Assembly (NCBI RefSeq): GCF_030816915.1
Contig: NZ_JAUSYN010000002.1
Span: forward strand, 4,415,501 to 4,479,500
DNA length: 64,000 nucleotides
Source of the DNA: Streptomyces sp. B3I8
GTDB taxonomy: Bacteria > Actinomycetota > Actinomycetes > Streptomycetales > Streptomycetaceae
Direction of reading: 5' to 3'
Shown here one piece after another: positions 7,753-16,388 of the stretch. Made by a program: the position numbers and the translations under genes. The notes beneath the pieces were generated by a model. That model saw only the letters and a list, made by a program, of their open reading frames with translations. It had not been told where the DNA came from and searched no databases. How positions within the stretch are numbered: the stretch's first letter is position 1; each line of letters starts with the position of its first letter.

Positions 7753-8120
7753 GGCCTCTGCGACCTCCCCTCCACCTCGCACCACACGGTCTTGTGACCC
7801 GCTCCCTGCTCCACACCCCACCGCGGAGCGAGCGCGTCCAGGAGGGCGAGCCCCCGCCCGGACTCGTCCGCGGGGGAGGCCCGCAGCAGGACGGGCAGCG
7901 CCCGCGGGTCGGGATCGGTCACCTCGACCCGCGTACTGCCGTACGGCGTACCGAGAACCCGGACGGTCACGGGGGTGCCCTCGCCGACGTGATCGATGAC
8001 GTTCGTCAACAACTCGCTGACGCACAGCCCGACGTCGAAGCCGTGGTGACGGAGCTGCCGGCGCACCTCGGGCACGGCCTCCGAGGTGGCGAGCAGCCGC
8101 AGCTCCGCGCTCACCGCCAC
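7741..8120 (-). pseudogene. Anti-sigma-type ATP-binding protein gene lacking its stop codon
   Basis: From GTG 8120 the minus strand encodes a HATPase domain of the SpoIIAB/RsbW type found in many Streptomyces regulatory loci. It has the N-box V-S-E-L-L-T-N, a D-P-D-P-R-A-L-P G1 region, and S-G-R-G-L-A-L-L-D. The domain ends around residue 118 (K-T-V-W-C-E-V-E), where such proteins normally stop, at roughly 7741-7765. No stop occurs there: the frame continues through the terminator and antisense to the whole ABC operon until about 5475. A functional 881-residue product is implausible, so stop loss or decay is inferred. It faces a truncated DUF5753 gene head-to-head. Confidence 0.6.
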
Positions 8121-8137
8121 GGCTTCTTCGAGCGCCG

Positions 8138-8842
8138 GTGCGAGGACGTGCGGAGGGCGCGGCGGGACCGCACGCGGCGTACTTCGAGAAGGTCCTGGAG
8201 GCCGAGCGGCACGCGGAATCCATCGAGGAGTGGTGCCCCGGCGTCTTCCCCGGGCTGCTACAGACCGCGCCGTACGCGCGGGTACTCGTCCGGTCAGCTC
8301 GCCCCACGGCCTCTGACGAGAGGGTCGAGGAAAAGGTACCGGCCCGTCTCGCCCGCGCCCGCCTCTTCGAGGACGACCACTCCACTCCGGAGTACTGGGT
8401 GGTCCTGCACGAGTCGGTCCTGACCGACGCGCTTCTGCCGCCGATCGAGATGGCCGAGCAACTGGACCCCGTCGTGAAGCTGACCGAGCGGTACCGGATC
8501 GTTCCGCAGATCGTCCCGCGGAGGTGTGGCGCGTATCCCCTGATGGCCGCCTCTGCCAAGGTCATGACGTTCCCCGACGCACCGCCGTTGGTCCACCGCA
8601 CCACCGAGGACAGTTGGACATTGGAGATCGTCACCCCGGCCTGGCCCAACGACCGGGTTCTCCTGTCCCGCGACGGGGGTCTGCCTCACGCCGGTCCGCA
8701 CGGGGAGCGGTGGTGGCACATCTTCCACTCCTCCCGCTCCGAGATCCGGGCGGCCGGTTTCTCGCCTTCCGGGCAGACGATCGCCGTCGCGACGAGCAGT
8801 GACATCTCGCTGTGGACTCGGGTGGCTGCCCGGCAGGGCTGA
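8138..8842 (+). pseudogene. Truncated DUF5753 regulator fused to a WD-repeat-like fragment
   Basis: The open frame encodes about 234 residues. The first 130 (A-Y-F-E-K-V-L-E-A-E through D-A-P-P-L-V) match the DUF5753 sensor domain that normally follows an N-terminal XRE helix-turn-helix, but no HTH is encoded upstream. After D-A-P-P-L the sequence leaves the DUF5753 pattern and continues as W-T-L-E-I-V-T-P-A-W-P-N-D. It ends in F-S-P-S-G-Q-T-I-A-V-A-T-S-S-D-I-S-L-W-T-R, a typical WD/beta-propeller blade. I read this as two gene remnants joined by deletion. A real short fusion protein cannot be excluded. The pieces lie next to the stopless anti-sigma gene. Confidence 0.55.
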
Positions 8843-9218
8843 GCCGGTCTGTCGGAGGTCTGGCGGACACATGACGGCGGGGCCCCGACTCGTTGGTGGC
8901 CGTGACGGTTTCGAGTGGGCGCTGCGCCGTGCGTGGACGTCGACTCCGCCGCCCGGCTGCTGCCCCGGGAACGCCCCTACCCGGCAGGGCACACGCTTCT
9001 CGCCCCTCTGCGCTGATGACGGATCCGCACGGCCGGTCGTCCGCCGCCTCGTCGCAGGGGGTCGGCAACGGTCCGCGGCCGGGCGGCCTGCGGCGCATGG
9101 ACGCCGCCGGGGGCTGGTTCTCCTTCCCTTGTGGCACCACGGGACCCTCTGATCGTCATCGTGCGCATCGTGCCCCCGTTCGATGCGCTGTAGCGCCCGT
9201 CTCTCACTCTCGGTACGC
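8843..9218. other. Gene-free interval, probable decayed DNA
   Basis: 376 bp with no convincing coding frame on either strand and no domain-like translation. It lies between the chimeric remnant and the terminator of the alcohol dehydrogenase gene. Probably part of the same decayed patch. Confidence 0.45.
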
Positions 9219-9252
9219 GGGAGGCCCACGGACGCTTGTCCGTGGGCCTCCC
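9219..9252 (-). terminator. Terminator after alcohol dehydrogenase gene
   Basis: A perfect 15-bp stem, 9219-9233 paired with 9238-9252, and a 4-nt loop, starting 16 bp beyond the dehydrogenase stop on the minus strand. Confidence 0.85.
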
Positions 9253-9267
9253 CGAGGACCTGATCGG

Positions 9268-10311
9268 TCAGATCGTCGAGACGTCGATGACGAACCGGTA
9301 GCGGACGTCGCCGGCGAGGATGCGCTCGTACGCCTCGTTGATCTCGGAGGCGGTGATCAGCTCGATCTCCGCGCCCAGGCCGTGCTCGGCGCAGAAGTCG
9401 AGCATCTCCTGGGTCTCGCGGATGCCGCCGATGCCGGAGCCGGCCAGGGAGTAGCGGCCGTGGAAGAGGGACCAGAGGTTGAGGGAGACCGGTTCCTCGG
9501 GGGCGCCGACGTTCACCAGAACGCCGTCCGTGCGCAGCAGGGAGAGGTACGCGGCGAAGTCGAGCGGGGCCGACACCGTCGAGAGGATGACGTCGAACGT
9601 GCCGCGCAGGTCCTCGAAGGTCTTCGGGTCGCTGGTGGCGTGGTAGTGGTCGGCGCCCAGCTTCAGGCCGTCGTCCTTCTTGCGCAGGGACTGCGACAGC
9701 ACGGTCACCTCGGCGCCCATCGCGTGCGCGAGCTTGACGGCCATGTGGCCGAGGCCGCCCATGCCGAGGACGGCGACCTTCTTGCCGGGCCCGGCGTTCC
9801 AGTGCCGCAGCGGGGAGTACGTGGTGATGCCGGCGCACAGCAGCGGCGCGGCGACGTCCAGGGAGAGGGCGTCGGGGATGCGGACGACGAAGTCCTCGTC
9901 GACGACGACCTTCTGGGAGTAGCCGCCGTAGGTGACCTCCCCGTCCTTGCCGACGCCGTTGTACGTCATCACGTTGCCGCCCGTGCAGTACTGCTCCAAG
10001 CCGGCCTTGCAGTTGTCGCACTCGCGGCAGGAGTCGACCATGCAGCCGACGCCCACGCGGTCGCCGACCGCGAACTTCGTCACGCCGGGGCCGACCTCGG
10101 AGACGACACCCGCGATCTCGTGGCCGGGGACCATCGGGAAGATGGCCTCGCCCCAGCCCTCCCTGACCTGGTGGATGTCGGAGTGGCAGATGCCGGCGAA
10201 CTGGATGTCGATGAGGACGTCGTGCTCACGGACCGCGCGTCGCTCGATCGTGGTGCGCTCCAGCGGAGCCTTGGCGGCGGGCGTGGCGTACGCGGCGACA
10301 GTGGTGGTCAT
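9268..10311 (-). CDS. Zinc-dependent alcohol dehydrogenase (CAD/YahK-like)
   Basis: 347 residues from ATG 10311. Catalytic zinc ligands are Cys42 in G-I-C-H-S-D and His64-Glu65 in P-G-H-E, plus a third Cys in L-L-C-A-G. The structural zinc site has the four-Cys pattern C95, C98, C101, C109. The Rossmann motif G-M-G-G-L-G-H is in the second half. This combination marks the cinnamyl-alcohol-dehydrogenase/YahK group, usually NADP-dependent broad-range aldehyde reductases in the cytosol. A divergent XRE-family regulator 180 bp away probably controls it, a frequent arrangement for MmyB-type regulators. GGAGA precedes the start. Confidence 0.92.
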   Translation of the reverse strand: MTTTVAAYATPAAKAPLERTTIERRAVREHDVLIDIQFAGICHSDIHQVREGWGEAIFPMVPGHEIAGVVSEVGPGVTKFAVGDRVGVGCMVDSCRECDNCKAGLEQYCTGGNVMTYNGVGKDGEVTYGGYSQKVVVDEDFVVRIPDALSLDVAAPLLCAGITTYSPLRHWNAGPGKKVAVLGMGGLGHMAVKLAHAMGAEVTVLSQSLRKKDDGLKLGADHYHATSDPKTFEDLRGTFDVILSTVSAPLDFAAYLSLLRTDGVLVNVGAPEEPVSLNLWSLFHGRYSLAGSGIGGIRETQEMLDFCAEHGLGAEIELITASEINEAYERILAGDVRYRFVIDVSTI

Positions 10312-10458
10312 GGTCTCGGGATCTCCGCATCTCGTGACGTGGGGCATCGGTGATGCCCGGTGGTGCTCGGTATGACCTCCACGGTGCCTGGCTCGCGGAC
10401 ATCCACCCAGGCCACGGCTTTGCGTACGTCCGCCGTGCCTACTACTGGCGGGGTCAGG

Positions 10459-10480
10459 TTCACGGGCGTACGACCGTGAA
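10459..10480 (+). promoter_or_regulatory. Candidate operator between dehydrogenase and XRE gene
   Basis: Perfect 7-bp inverted repeat TTCACGG (10459-10465) and CCGTGAA (10474-10480) with an 8-bp spacer, ending 11 bp before the regulator's start codon. Its position suits autoregulation and control of the divergent dehydrogenase. Confidence 0.45.
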
Positions 10481-10491
10481 TACTGGAAGGC

Positions 10492-11364
10492 ATGGATGGA
10501 CAGCTGGACCGGCGTGCCGAACTGAGCGAGTTCCTGCGTACCCGGCGGGCCCGGCTCAAGCCGGAGGAGGTGGGGCTGCCCTCGTTCGGCCGGCACCGCC
10601 GGGTGCCGGGGCTGCGGCGGGAGGAGCTGGCGCAGCTCGCCGGGATGTCCGTGGCGTACTACACCCGGCTCGAACAGGGCAACGGGCGCAACGTCTCGGC
10701 GGAGGTCCTGGACGCGATCGCCTGCGCGCTGCGGCTCTCCGACGCCGAGCACGCCCACCTGCTGGACCTCGCGAAGCCGAAGCGGCACAAGAAGAAGGCC
10801 GTGGCGCCGACGCAGCAGGTGCGGGTGGCGCTGCTGCAGCTTCTGGAGTCGGTGGAGACGGTGCCCGCGTACGTCTACGGGCGGCGCTCGGACATTCTCG
10901 CCTGGAACAGGATGGCCGCCGCGCTGTTCGGCGACTGGGGCCGGCTCCCGGCGTCGGAGCGGAACTGGGCGCGCCTGGTGTTCCTGCACCCGGACCAGCG
11001 GGACCTGTTCGTCGACTGGGACCAGAAGGCGTCGGACATGGTCAGCTACCTGCGCATGGACGCGGGCCGGCACCCCGACGACCCCCGGCTGTCGGCGCTG
11101 GTGGGCGAGCTGTCCGTGAAGAGCGAGGAGTTCCGGCGGCTGTGGGCCACGCACGACGTGAAGGAGAAGAGCTACGGGGCGAAGCGGATACGGCATCCGC
11201 TGGTCGGTGAGCTGACCCTGTCCTTCGAGACGTTCCACCTGGCCGACGACCCGGACCAGAGCTTCATGACGTATCACGCCGAGCCGGGCTCCCCGTCGGC
11301 GGAGGCCCTGCGGCTGCTGGCGAGCTGGGGGACGGACGCGGTGACCTCGTCGTTGTCGAAGTGA
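10492..11364 (+). CDS. XRE-family regulator with MmyB-like sensor domain
   Basis: 290 residues. The N-terminal HTH (about 10-80) includes [26 protein letters not shown], typical of the actinobacterial MmyB-type branch. The C-terminal ligand-binding domain (about 105-275) carries the usual [13 protein letters not shown], [11 protein letters not shown] and [12 protein letters not shown] motifs. Members of this group often repress an adjacent divergent oxidoreductase and bind a small hydrophobic or fatty ligand. Starts at ATG 10492 after GGAAGG. Confidence 0.9.
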   Translation: MDGQLDRRAELSEFLRTRRARLKPEEVGLPSFGRHRRVPGLRREELAQLAGMSVAYYTRLEQGNGRNVSAEVLDAIACALRLSDAEHAHLLDLAKPKRHKKKAVAPTQQVRVALLQLLESVETVPAYVYGRRSDILAWNRMAAALFGDWGRLPASERNWARLVFLHPDQRDLFVDWDQKASDMVSYLRMDAGRHPDDPRLSALVGELSVKSEEFRRLWATHDVKEKSYGAKRIRHPLVGELTLSFETFHLADDPDQSFMTYHAEPGSPSAEALRLLASWGTDAVTSSLSK

Positions 11365-11562
11365 GCGGGCCCGGGCGTCCGGCCCTCCCGGGCCCGGGCG
11401 TCCGGGAGGGCCGCACGCTCCGCAGACCCCGGTGGAATGGCGGGGACCCGCCCCGGGTTGACGAGGGTGGGCCGTGAACCCCGGCGGTGTGCGAGCCGGG
11501 CGGCCCGAGTGACCACGCCGAAGAGCTTCGGCCGAAGACTTTCACCGACTGGAGGAGCCGCG

Positions 11563-12075
11563 ATGGCTGGGCAGACGCAGAGGGCCGTGCTGGCGGGCGG
11601 ATGTTTCTGGGGCATGGAGGAGCTCGTCCGCCGGCAGCCGGGCGTGGTCTCGACCCGCGTCGGCTACACCGGGGGCGACGTGCCGAACGCGACGTACCGC
11701 AACCACGGCACGCACGCGGAGGCCCTCGAGATCCTCTTCGACCCGGAGCTGACCGACTACCGCGCGCTCCTGGAGTTCTTCTTCCAGATCCACGACCCGA
11801 GCACCAGGAACCGCCAGGGCAACGACATCGGCATGAGCTACCGCTCGGCGATCTACTACGTGGACGACGAACAGAAGCGGGTCGCCGAGGACACGATCGC
11901 CGACGTGGACGCCTCCGGTCTGTGGCCGGGCAAGGTCGTCACCGAGGTGGAGCCGGTCGGCCCCTTCTGGGAGGCCGAGCCCGAGCACCAGGACTACCTC
12001 CAGCGGTATCCGAGCGGCTACACGTGCCACTTCCCGCGCCCGAACTGGCGCCTGCCCGCGCGCACCCAGGGCTGA
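11563..12075 (+). CDS. msrA: Peptide-methionine (S)-S-oxide reductase
   Basis: 170 residues. The active-site motif G-G-C-F-W-G with catalytic Cys14 is near the N-terminus, and the [25 protein letters not shown] and [14 protein letters not shown] motifs follow. It reduces methionine-S-sulfoxide in proteins and free Met-S-sulfoxide using thioredoxin, in the cytosol. GGAGGAG precedes ATG 11563. It appears monocistronic, with a long-stem terminator directly after it and a convergent neighbour. Confidence 0.97.
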   Translation: MAGQTQRAVLAGGCFWGMEELVRRQPGVVSTRVGYTGGDVPNATYRNHGTHAEALEILFDPELTDYRALLEFFFQIHDPSTRNRQGNDIGMSYRSAIYYVDDEQKRVAEDTIADVDASGLWPGKVVTEVEPVGPFWEAEPEHQDYLQRYPSGYTCHFPRPNWRLPARTQG

Positions 12076-12081
12076 CGTACG

Positions 12082-12125
12082 GGCACGGCGGTCGGCCCCG
12101 CGCAGCGGGGACCGACCGCCGTGCC
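12082..12125 (+). terminator. Terminator between convergent msrA and hypothetical gene
   Basis: GGCACGGCGGTCGG and CCGACCGCCGTGCC arms plus inner GCCCCGC/GCGGGG pairing, 6 bp after the msrA stop. It probably works for both converging genes. Confidence 0.85.
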
Positions 12126-12133
12126 AACAGACC

Positions 12134-13252
12134 CTAGCTCGGCACCGTCATCGGGTTGCCGCCGTTCGCCTCGAAGCCGCCGACCGCGAGGGCGCGGCAG
12201 ACCGCGTAGCCGGCGGCCGGGTCGCTGGACAGGACCCAGGGGAGGGCGCCCACGTGGCCGTCCACGTGGACGAGCTGGCTCATCGCCTCCGCCCAGCGCT
12301 CGCCGGCGACCAGGAAGTACACCAGCATGTGCCGCACGTGCGGCAGCGTCGGGTCGTCCGGGCGGGCCGAGTGCACCGCGTGCAGCGCGCCGTGCACCGC
12401 CGTGGTGACGACCTCGCTCTGGTACAGGCCGCGCACCAGGTTGACCTCGGGCAGGTGCTCGAACACCGCGAACAGCGGCAGCGCCGACAGCAGTGAGCCC
12501 CGCGGTGCGCGCGCCGCCGCGGCCTCGGCGAAGGCGGACGCGAGCTGCCGCGAGCCGTGCCACTTCTCGCACCAGTACCGCAGGGCCGCCATGTGCGCCC
12601 CCATGTGCGCGGGCGCGCGGTCAAGGATCTTCAGCCAGAGCTGCTCGAACTCCGCCCGCGGATACCCCAGCCCGCGCGCGACGGACAGTTCGACGATGTA
12701 CGGCACCGGGTCACCCGGCGCCAGCAGCGCCGCCTCGCCGCAGGCCGCCCTCGCCTCCTCCATGATGATCCGGAACTCGTCCGTCCCCGGTGTCGCCGTC
12801 CGCCACGCCTGCTGCGCCAGGAACTCGGCGTGCACCGCGGCCCCGCCCGCGTCCTTGGGCTGCTCCGCGCGCCACACCCGCAGCCACTGCCCGCCCGGTA
12901 TCTCGCCGACGCCGCCCGGCCGCCGGCTCAGCTCCAGCGACGCGGCACCGGCGAAGGCCTGCACGCGCTGCCAGCGCAGCTCGCCCTCCTTCTCCGTGCC
13001 CGCGAGCAACTGCGCGGCGGCCCGGTAGTCCTGCGTCCGCTGGACGACCTCCAGGACGTCCAGCAGGTCCTGGTCGGGTCCCGGCAGCCGGAGGTCGAGC
13101 TCCTCCTCCGGCAGGAAGCCGTAGTTCGCCGGGTCGGCGGCGTCCGGATGGCCGGGCGGGACCAGCTCCAGCCCGCCACTCCTGCGCCGCAGGAACGGCA
13201 GAGCGACCATGCCGAGCATGGCCATCGCCAGCAGAACCCAGAGAATCTCCAT
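12134..13252 (-). CDS. Membrane-anchored hypothetical protein with helical repeats
   Basis: 372 residues from ATG 13252. One N-terminal transmembrane helix (about 3-20, L-W-V-L-L-A-M-A-M-L-G) is followed by R-R-R. The rest is Ala/Leu-rich and largely helical, resembling tetratricopeptide-like solenoids, with segments such as W-R-V-Q-A-F-A-G and H-M-G-A-H-M-A-A-L-R-Y-W-C-E-K-W-H. It is a conserved Streptomyces protein with no function I can name. The longer upstream frame is rejected because it lacks a transmembrane or domain-like sequence and overlaps the metB promoter. It faces msrA and is divergent from metB. Confidence 0.75.
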   Translation of the reverse strand: MEILWVLLAMAMLGMVALPFLRRRSGGLELVPPGHPDAADPANYGFLPEEELDLRLPGPDQDLLDVLEVVQRTQDYRAAAQLLAGTEKEGELRWQRVQAFAGAASLELSRRPGGVGEIPGGQWLRVWRAEQPKDAGGAAVHAEFLAQQAWRTATPGTDEFRIIMEEARAACGEAALLAPGDPVPYIVELSVARGLGYPRAEFEQLWLKILDRAPAHMGAHMAALRYWCEKWHGSRQLASAFAEAAAARAPRGSLLSALPLFAVFEHLPEVNLVRGLYQSEVVTTAVHGALHAVHSARPDDPTLPHVRHMLVYFLVAGERWAEAMSQLVHVDGHVGALPWVLSSDPAAGYAVCRALAVGGFEANGGNPMTVPS

Positions 13253-13419
13253 GCCCCAAGGGTTCCAGACGGGTCCGACAATTGGCCAACCCGACCGAAC
13301 GACGGTTCGACGCGCCGTGCGTCCGTACCCGGGGCGGCGACTTCCGGGGCGACTTTCGGGGGCGACCTCCAGGCCAGCGGCCGGGACCCGCCGGGACGGC
13401 GTGTGCCCGCTCGGCGCAC

Positions 13420-13425
13420 TACGCT
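13420..13425 (+). promoter_or_regulatory. Possible -10 of metB, leaderless type
   Basis: TACGCT at 13420-13425, 8 nt before the ATG at 13434, with no Shine-Dalgarno in between. The -35 is unclear. Confidence 0.4.
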
Positions 13426-13433
13426 CGGGACAC

Positions 13434-14588
13434 ATGAGCGACAGGCACATCAGTCAGCACTTCGAGACACTCGCGATCCACGCGGGCAACACCGCGGATC
13501 CCCTCACCGGCGCGGTCGTCCCGCCGATCTACCAGGTCTCGACCTACAAACAGGACGGCGTCGGCGGGCTGCGCGGCGGCTACGAGTACAGCCGCAGCGC
13601 CAACCCGACCCGTACCGCCCTGGAGGAGAACCTCGCCGCCCTGGAGGGCGGCCGCCGCGGGCTCGCGTTCGCGTCCGGACTGGCGGCCGAGGACTGCCTG
13701 TTGCGCACGCTGCTCCAGCCCGGCGACCACGTGGTGATCCCGAACGACGCCTACGGCGGCACGTTCCGCCTCTTCGCGAAGGTCGTCTCCCGCTGGGGCG
13801 TGCGGTGGTCGGTCGCCGACACCAGCGACCCGGCGGCCGTCCGCGCCGCCGTCACCGAGAACACCAAGGTCATCTGGGTGGAGACGCCCTCCAACCCGCT
13901 CCTCGGCATCACCGACGTCGCCGCCGTCGCCCAGGTCGCGAGGGACGCCGGCGCCCGGCTCGTCGTCGACAACACGTTCGCCACGCCGTACCTCCAGCAG
14001 CCGCTGGCGCTGGGCGCGGACGTCGTCGTCCACTCGCTGACCAAGTACATGGGTGGCCACTCCGACGTCGTCGGCGGCGCGCTGATCACGGCGGACGAGG
14101 CGCTGGGCGAGGAACTCGCGTACCACCAGAACGCGATGGGCGCGGTCGCCGGGCCGTTCGACTCCTGGCTGGTGCTGCGCGGCACCAAGACGCTGTCGGT
14201 GCGCATGGACCGGCACAGCGAGAACGCCGGCCGGGTCGCCGAGATGCTCACCCGGCACCCGCGCGTGAGCCACGTGCTGTACCCCGGGCTGCCCGACCAC
14301 CCCGGTCACGAGGTCGCCGCGAAGCAGATGCGGGCCTTCGGCGGCATGGTCTCCTTCCGGGTCGAGGGCGGTGAGGAGGCGGCGGTCGAGGTCTGCAACC
14401 GCGCCGAGGTGTTCACGCTCGGCGAGTCCCTCGGCGGCGTCGAGTCCCTGATCGAGCACCCGGGGCGCATGACGCACGCGTCGGCGGCCGGTTCGGCGCT
14501 GGAGGTCCCGGCCGACCTCGTCCGCCTGTCCGTCGGCATCGAGAACGTCGACGACCTGCTGGCGGACCTGCGGCAGGCCCTCGGCTAG
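13434..14588 (+). CDS. metB: Cystathionine gamma-synthase
   Basis: 384 residues of the Cys/Met-metabolism PLP family. The PLP lysine is K204 in H-S-L-T-K-Y-M-G-G-H-S-D. Other hallmarks are T-L-A-I-H-A-G at the start, Y-x-Y-S-R-S-A-N-P-T-R, A-F-A-S-G-L-A-A, the E-T-P-S-N-P-L segment, and S-L-G-G-V-E-S-L-I-E-H-P near the end. It joins O-succinyl- or O-acetyl-homoserine with cysteine to give cystathionine for methionine synthesis. Cystathionine gamma-lyase (reverse transsulfuration) has a very similar sequence and cannot be excluded. It starts at ATG 13434 without a ribosome site. A 14-bp-stem terminator follows. Confidence 0.88.
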   Translation: MSDRHISQHFETLAIHAGNTADPLTGAVVPPIYQVSTYKQDGVGGLRGGYEYSRSANPTRTALEENLAALEGGRRGLAFASGLAAEDCLLRTLLQPGDHVVIPNDAYGGTFRLFAKVVSRWGVRWSVADTSDPAAVRAAVTENTKVIWVETPSNPLLGITDVAAVAQVARDAGARLVVDNTFATPYLQQPLALGADVVVHSLTKYMGGHSDVVGGALITADEALGEELAYHQNAMGAVAGPFDSWLVLRGTKTLSVRMDRHSENAGRVAEMLTRHPRVSHVLYPGLPDHPGHEVAAKQMRAFGGMVSFRVEGGEEAAVEVCNRAEVFTLGESLGGVESLIEHPGRMTHASAAGSALEVPADLVRLSVGIENVDDLLADLRQALG

Positions 14589-14649
14589 GAACCGTCCTCG
14601 GCCCGCGGACGGCGCCCGTCGGCCGCGTCCGCACCGCCGGTCCGACGAC

Positions 14650-14681
14650 CTCCGCCGCTCACCACCCGGTGAGCGGCGGAG
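14650..14681 (+). terminator. Terminator after metB overlapping the convergent gene's 3' end
   Basis: A perfect 14-bp stem, 14650-14663 with 14668-14681, and a 4-nt loop, 61 bp after the metB stop. It includes the last codons of the converging small membrane protein gene. Confidence 0.8.
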
Positions 14682-14907
14682 TCGTGTCCGAGGGCGGCTC
14701 CACCCAGGGGTGTACGGTCGCCGCCCACACCGCGAAGGCGACGGCCGCCGCGCACAGCAGGAGCCACAGCAGCCGCAGCAGGGCCCTGCGGCGACGCAGC
14801 ATCCGCCCGCCGCGCCGCACCGCCTGCGCGTACAGCTCCGGCGGCACCACGGGGGGAGCGCTCTCCAGCAGCCGCCGCACGGCCGCCTCCCGCTGGGTCT
14901 GGTTCAC
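14659..14907 (-). CDS. Small membrane protein coupled to sigma-like gene
   Basis: 82 residues from GTG 14907, whose GTGA overlaps the stop of the upstream sigma-like gene, implying translational coupling. The N-terminal half is hydrophilic (Q-R-E-A-A-V-R-R-L-L-E-S-A-P-P-V-V-P-P-E-L) with an arginine-rich run. One transmembrane helix (about 45-66) is followed by a short outside tail. Size, layout and coupling suggest an anti-sigma or membrane partner of the upstream protein, but no zinc-binding anti-sigma motif is seen. Function unproven. Confidence 0.65.
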   Translation of the reverse strand: MNQTQREAAVRRLLESAPPVVPPELYAQAVRRGGRMLRRRRALLRLLWLLLCAAAVAFAVWAATVHPWVEPPSDTTPPLTGW

Positions 14908-15434
14908 GAGGGGGCCACCTCTACCCTCGCCGGTGCCGGGCCGCGCGGCGGGTGCAGCAGCGCGGCCACCGCCCGCGCGTGGAGGGCGCGCACGCGCTCC
15001 ACCGACAGCCCCAGCAGCGCGGCGGTCTGCTCCTCCGCGACGCCCTCGTGCAGCAGCAGGACGACGATCAGCCGCTCCTGCGGCGTGAGCCGGGCGAGCG
15101 CCCCGGCCGGACCGGGGCGGTGCGGGCCGGACGACCCGGCCGCGTCGGGGCGGTGCCGGCCGAACGTGCCGTACGTGTGCCACGCCGTACGCGCGAAGCG
15201 GGCGGCGAGCTGCCGGCGGGCGCGGTCGTAGGGGTCCTCGCCGCGCAGCCGGTCCCAGGCGGCGTACGTGTGCGCCAGGGCGAGGGTGAGCAGCCGCCGG
15301 GCGCGCGGATTGGCGTCGGGCACCTCGGCGGTGAGCAGCGTGGCGGTGTGCAGCAGCCGGCCGGCCGCGCCGGCGACGAACGCCTCGAACTCCCGCGCCC
15401 GGCGGGCACTGTGCGACGCCTCCCGTCTGCGCAC
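14904..15434 (-). CDS. ECF-sigma-like protein (region 4 HTH)
   Basis: 176 residues. The C-terminal part, L-T-P-Q-E-R-L-I-V-V-L-L-L-H-E-G-V-A-E-E-Q-T-A-A-L-L-G-L-S-V-E-R-V-R-A-L-H-A-R-A, is a sigma-70 region 4 helix-turn-helix. The N-terminal part has a weak region 2-like helical segment (L-A-H-T-Y-A-A-W-D-R-L-R-G-E-D-P-Y-D-R-A-R-R-Q-L-A-A-R-F-A-R). The linker is Gly/Pro/His-rich. It probably acts as an ECF-type sigma or sigma-like regulator, with the coupled small membrane protein as possible partner. Start from ATG 15434; in-frame ATG alternatives are absent nearby. Confidence 0.6.
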   Translation of the reverse strand: MRRREASHSARRAREFEAFVAGAAGRLLHTATLLTAEVPDANPRARRLLTLALAHTYAAWDRLRGEDPYDRARRQLAARFARTAWHTYGTFGRHRPDAAGSSGPHRPGPAGALARLTPQERLIVVLLLHEGVAEEQTAALLGLSVERVRALHARAVAALLHPPRGPAPARVEVAPS

Positions 15435-15601
15435 CGCGCCTCCCGCCCGCCCTCAAGCGATCCCGGATGAGGGGCCCCGGCCGCAGGCGACCGGCACCCG
15501 GTCTCATATGAGGCCAGAAAGCGCCCCGCGGTCAAGAGTGCGACGGGCACCGGCACGAAGCGGCGGGCCCGCCCGGGAGCGGTCGCGGGGGCCCTGTCGT
15601 T

Positions 15602-15629
15602 AAGGAGCTCAGGAGCTCAGGAGCTCAGG
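15602..15629. repeat. 8-bp tandem repeat AGGAGCTC
   Basis: Three to four copies of AGGAGCTC span the stop codon of the MarR gene (TCA at 15625-15627 on the plus strand). Every unit carries a TGA on the minus strand, so slippage would barely alter the protein end. Confidence 0.7.
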
Positions 15630-16143
15630 ACGCGGGCGGCTGCTCCGCCGTACCGCCCTGTACCGCCTGCCGCGCCGACAGCGCGCCGTTGAAGCGGGTG
15701 AGGAGGGCGGTGAACGTGTCGCGCTCCTCGGGAGCCCAGTCGTGCGTCAGTTCGGCCATCAACTGCCGCCGCGACGCGCGGACCTCGCCCAGCCGGGCCT
15801 GCCCGCGCGGGGAGAGCTGAAGCACCACCGCGCGGCCGTCCTCCGGGTGCGAGGTCCGCTTGACCAGTCCGGTGTCCACCAGGGGAGCCACCTGGCGGGT
15901 CACGGTGGAGGAGTCGATCCCCATGCTCGCGGCGAGCGCCTTGACGCCCATGGGGCCCTCGCTGTCGAGCCGGTTGAGGAGGAGGTACGCGGCGCGGTCC
16001 ATGGAGTTGCGCACCTGTCCCACCCCACCGAGCCGGGTCTGCTCGGCGCGGCGTGCGAACACCGCGACCTCGTGCTGCAGCGTGTCCAGGAGACCGGTGT
16101 CACCGACGGTCGTCATGTCCATCGACATTTCTGGTGTGGGCAT
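15625..16143 (-). CDS. MarR-family transcriptional regulator
   Basis: 172 residues from ATG 16143. The winged helix lies at about 55-110: G-V-K-A-L-A-A-S-M-G-I-D-S-S-T-V-T-R-Q-V-A is the recognition helix-turn-helix, and R-T-S-H-P-E-D-G-R-A-V-V-L-Q-L-S-P-R-G is the classic MarR wing (D-x-R). Flanking helices form the dimer interface. Such proteins are small-molecule-responsive repressors of efflux or detoxification genes. The target is not evident. The nearest transport genes are the DrrAB-type pair 1.7 kb away, past ilvA. Alternative in-frame ATGs at 16125 and 16119 would shorten the N-terminus. Confidence 0.85.
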   Translation of the reverse strand: MPTPEMSMDMTTVGDTGLLDTLQHEVAVFARRAEQTRLGGVGQVRNSMDRAAYLLLNRLDSEGPMGVKALAASMGIDSSTVTRQVAPLVDTGLVKRTSHPEDGRAVVLQLSPRGQARLGEVRASRRQLMAELTHDWAPEERDTFTALLTRFNGALSARQAVQGGTAEQPPAS

Positions 16144-16231
16144 GGCGGGGGCTCACTTCGTACAGGGGGCGGCTGTGTTGGTCGACAAGGGTACGCGGCC
16201 GGGGCGTGGCCCGTACCGGCGCGGCGCAAAC

Positions 16232-16320
16232 CGGTGCGGTCCCGGCCCCGGTCGCGGCCCGTGACCGGGTTCGGTGCGGTCCCGGCCCGCGGGCGCGGCC
16301 CCGTCCCGGCCCGTGGCCGG
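16232..16320. repeat. Degenerate 40-bp repeat upstream of ilvA
   Basis: CGGTGCGGTCCCGGCCC occurs at 16232-16248 and again at 16272-16288, within a longer low-complexity block (about 16200-16370) of CGGCCCGTGG/CCGGGTTCG variants. The block fills most of the 245-bp gap between the MarR gene and ilvA. Confidence 0.6.
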
Positions 16321-16388
16321 GTTCGCGTTCCGGTCTCGGCCCGTGGTCGCGCCCGGTGCGGCGGGCCCGGGGCTGCGAGACTGGGGGC

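Noticed and set aside
8893..10353. 486-codon plus-strand frame across the alcohol dehydrogenase region
   Set aside because: Most of it is antisense to the dehydrogenase gene; the unique 5' part shows no similarity to any family I know.
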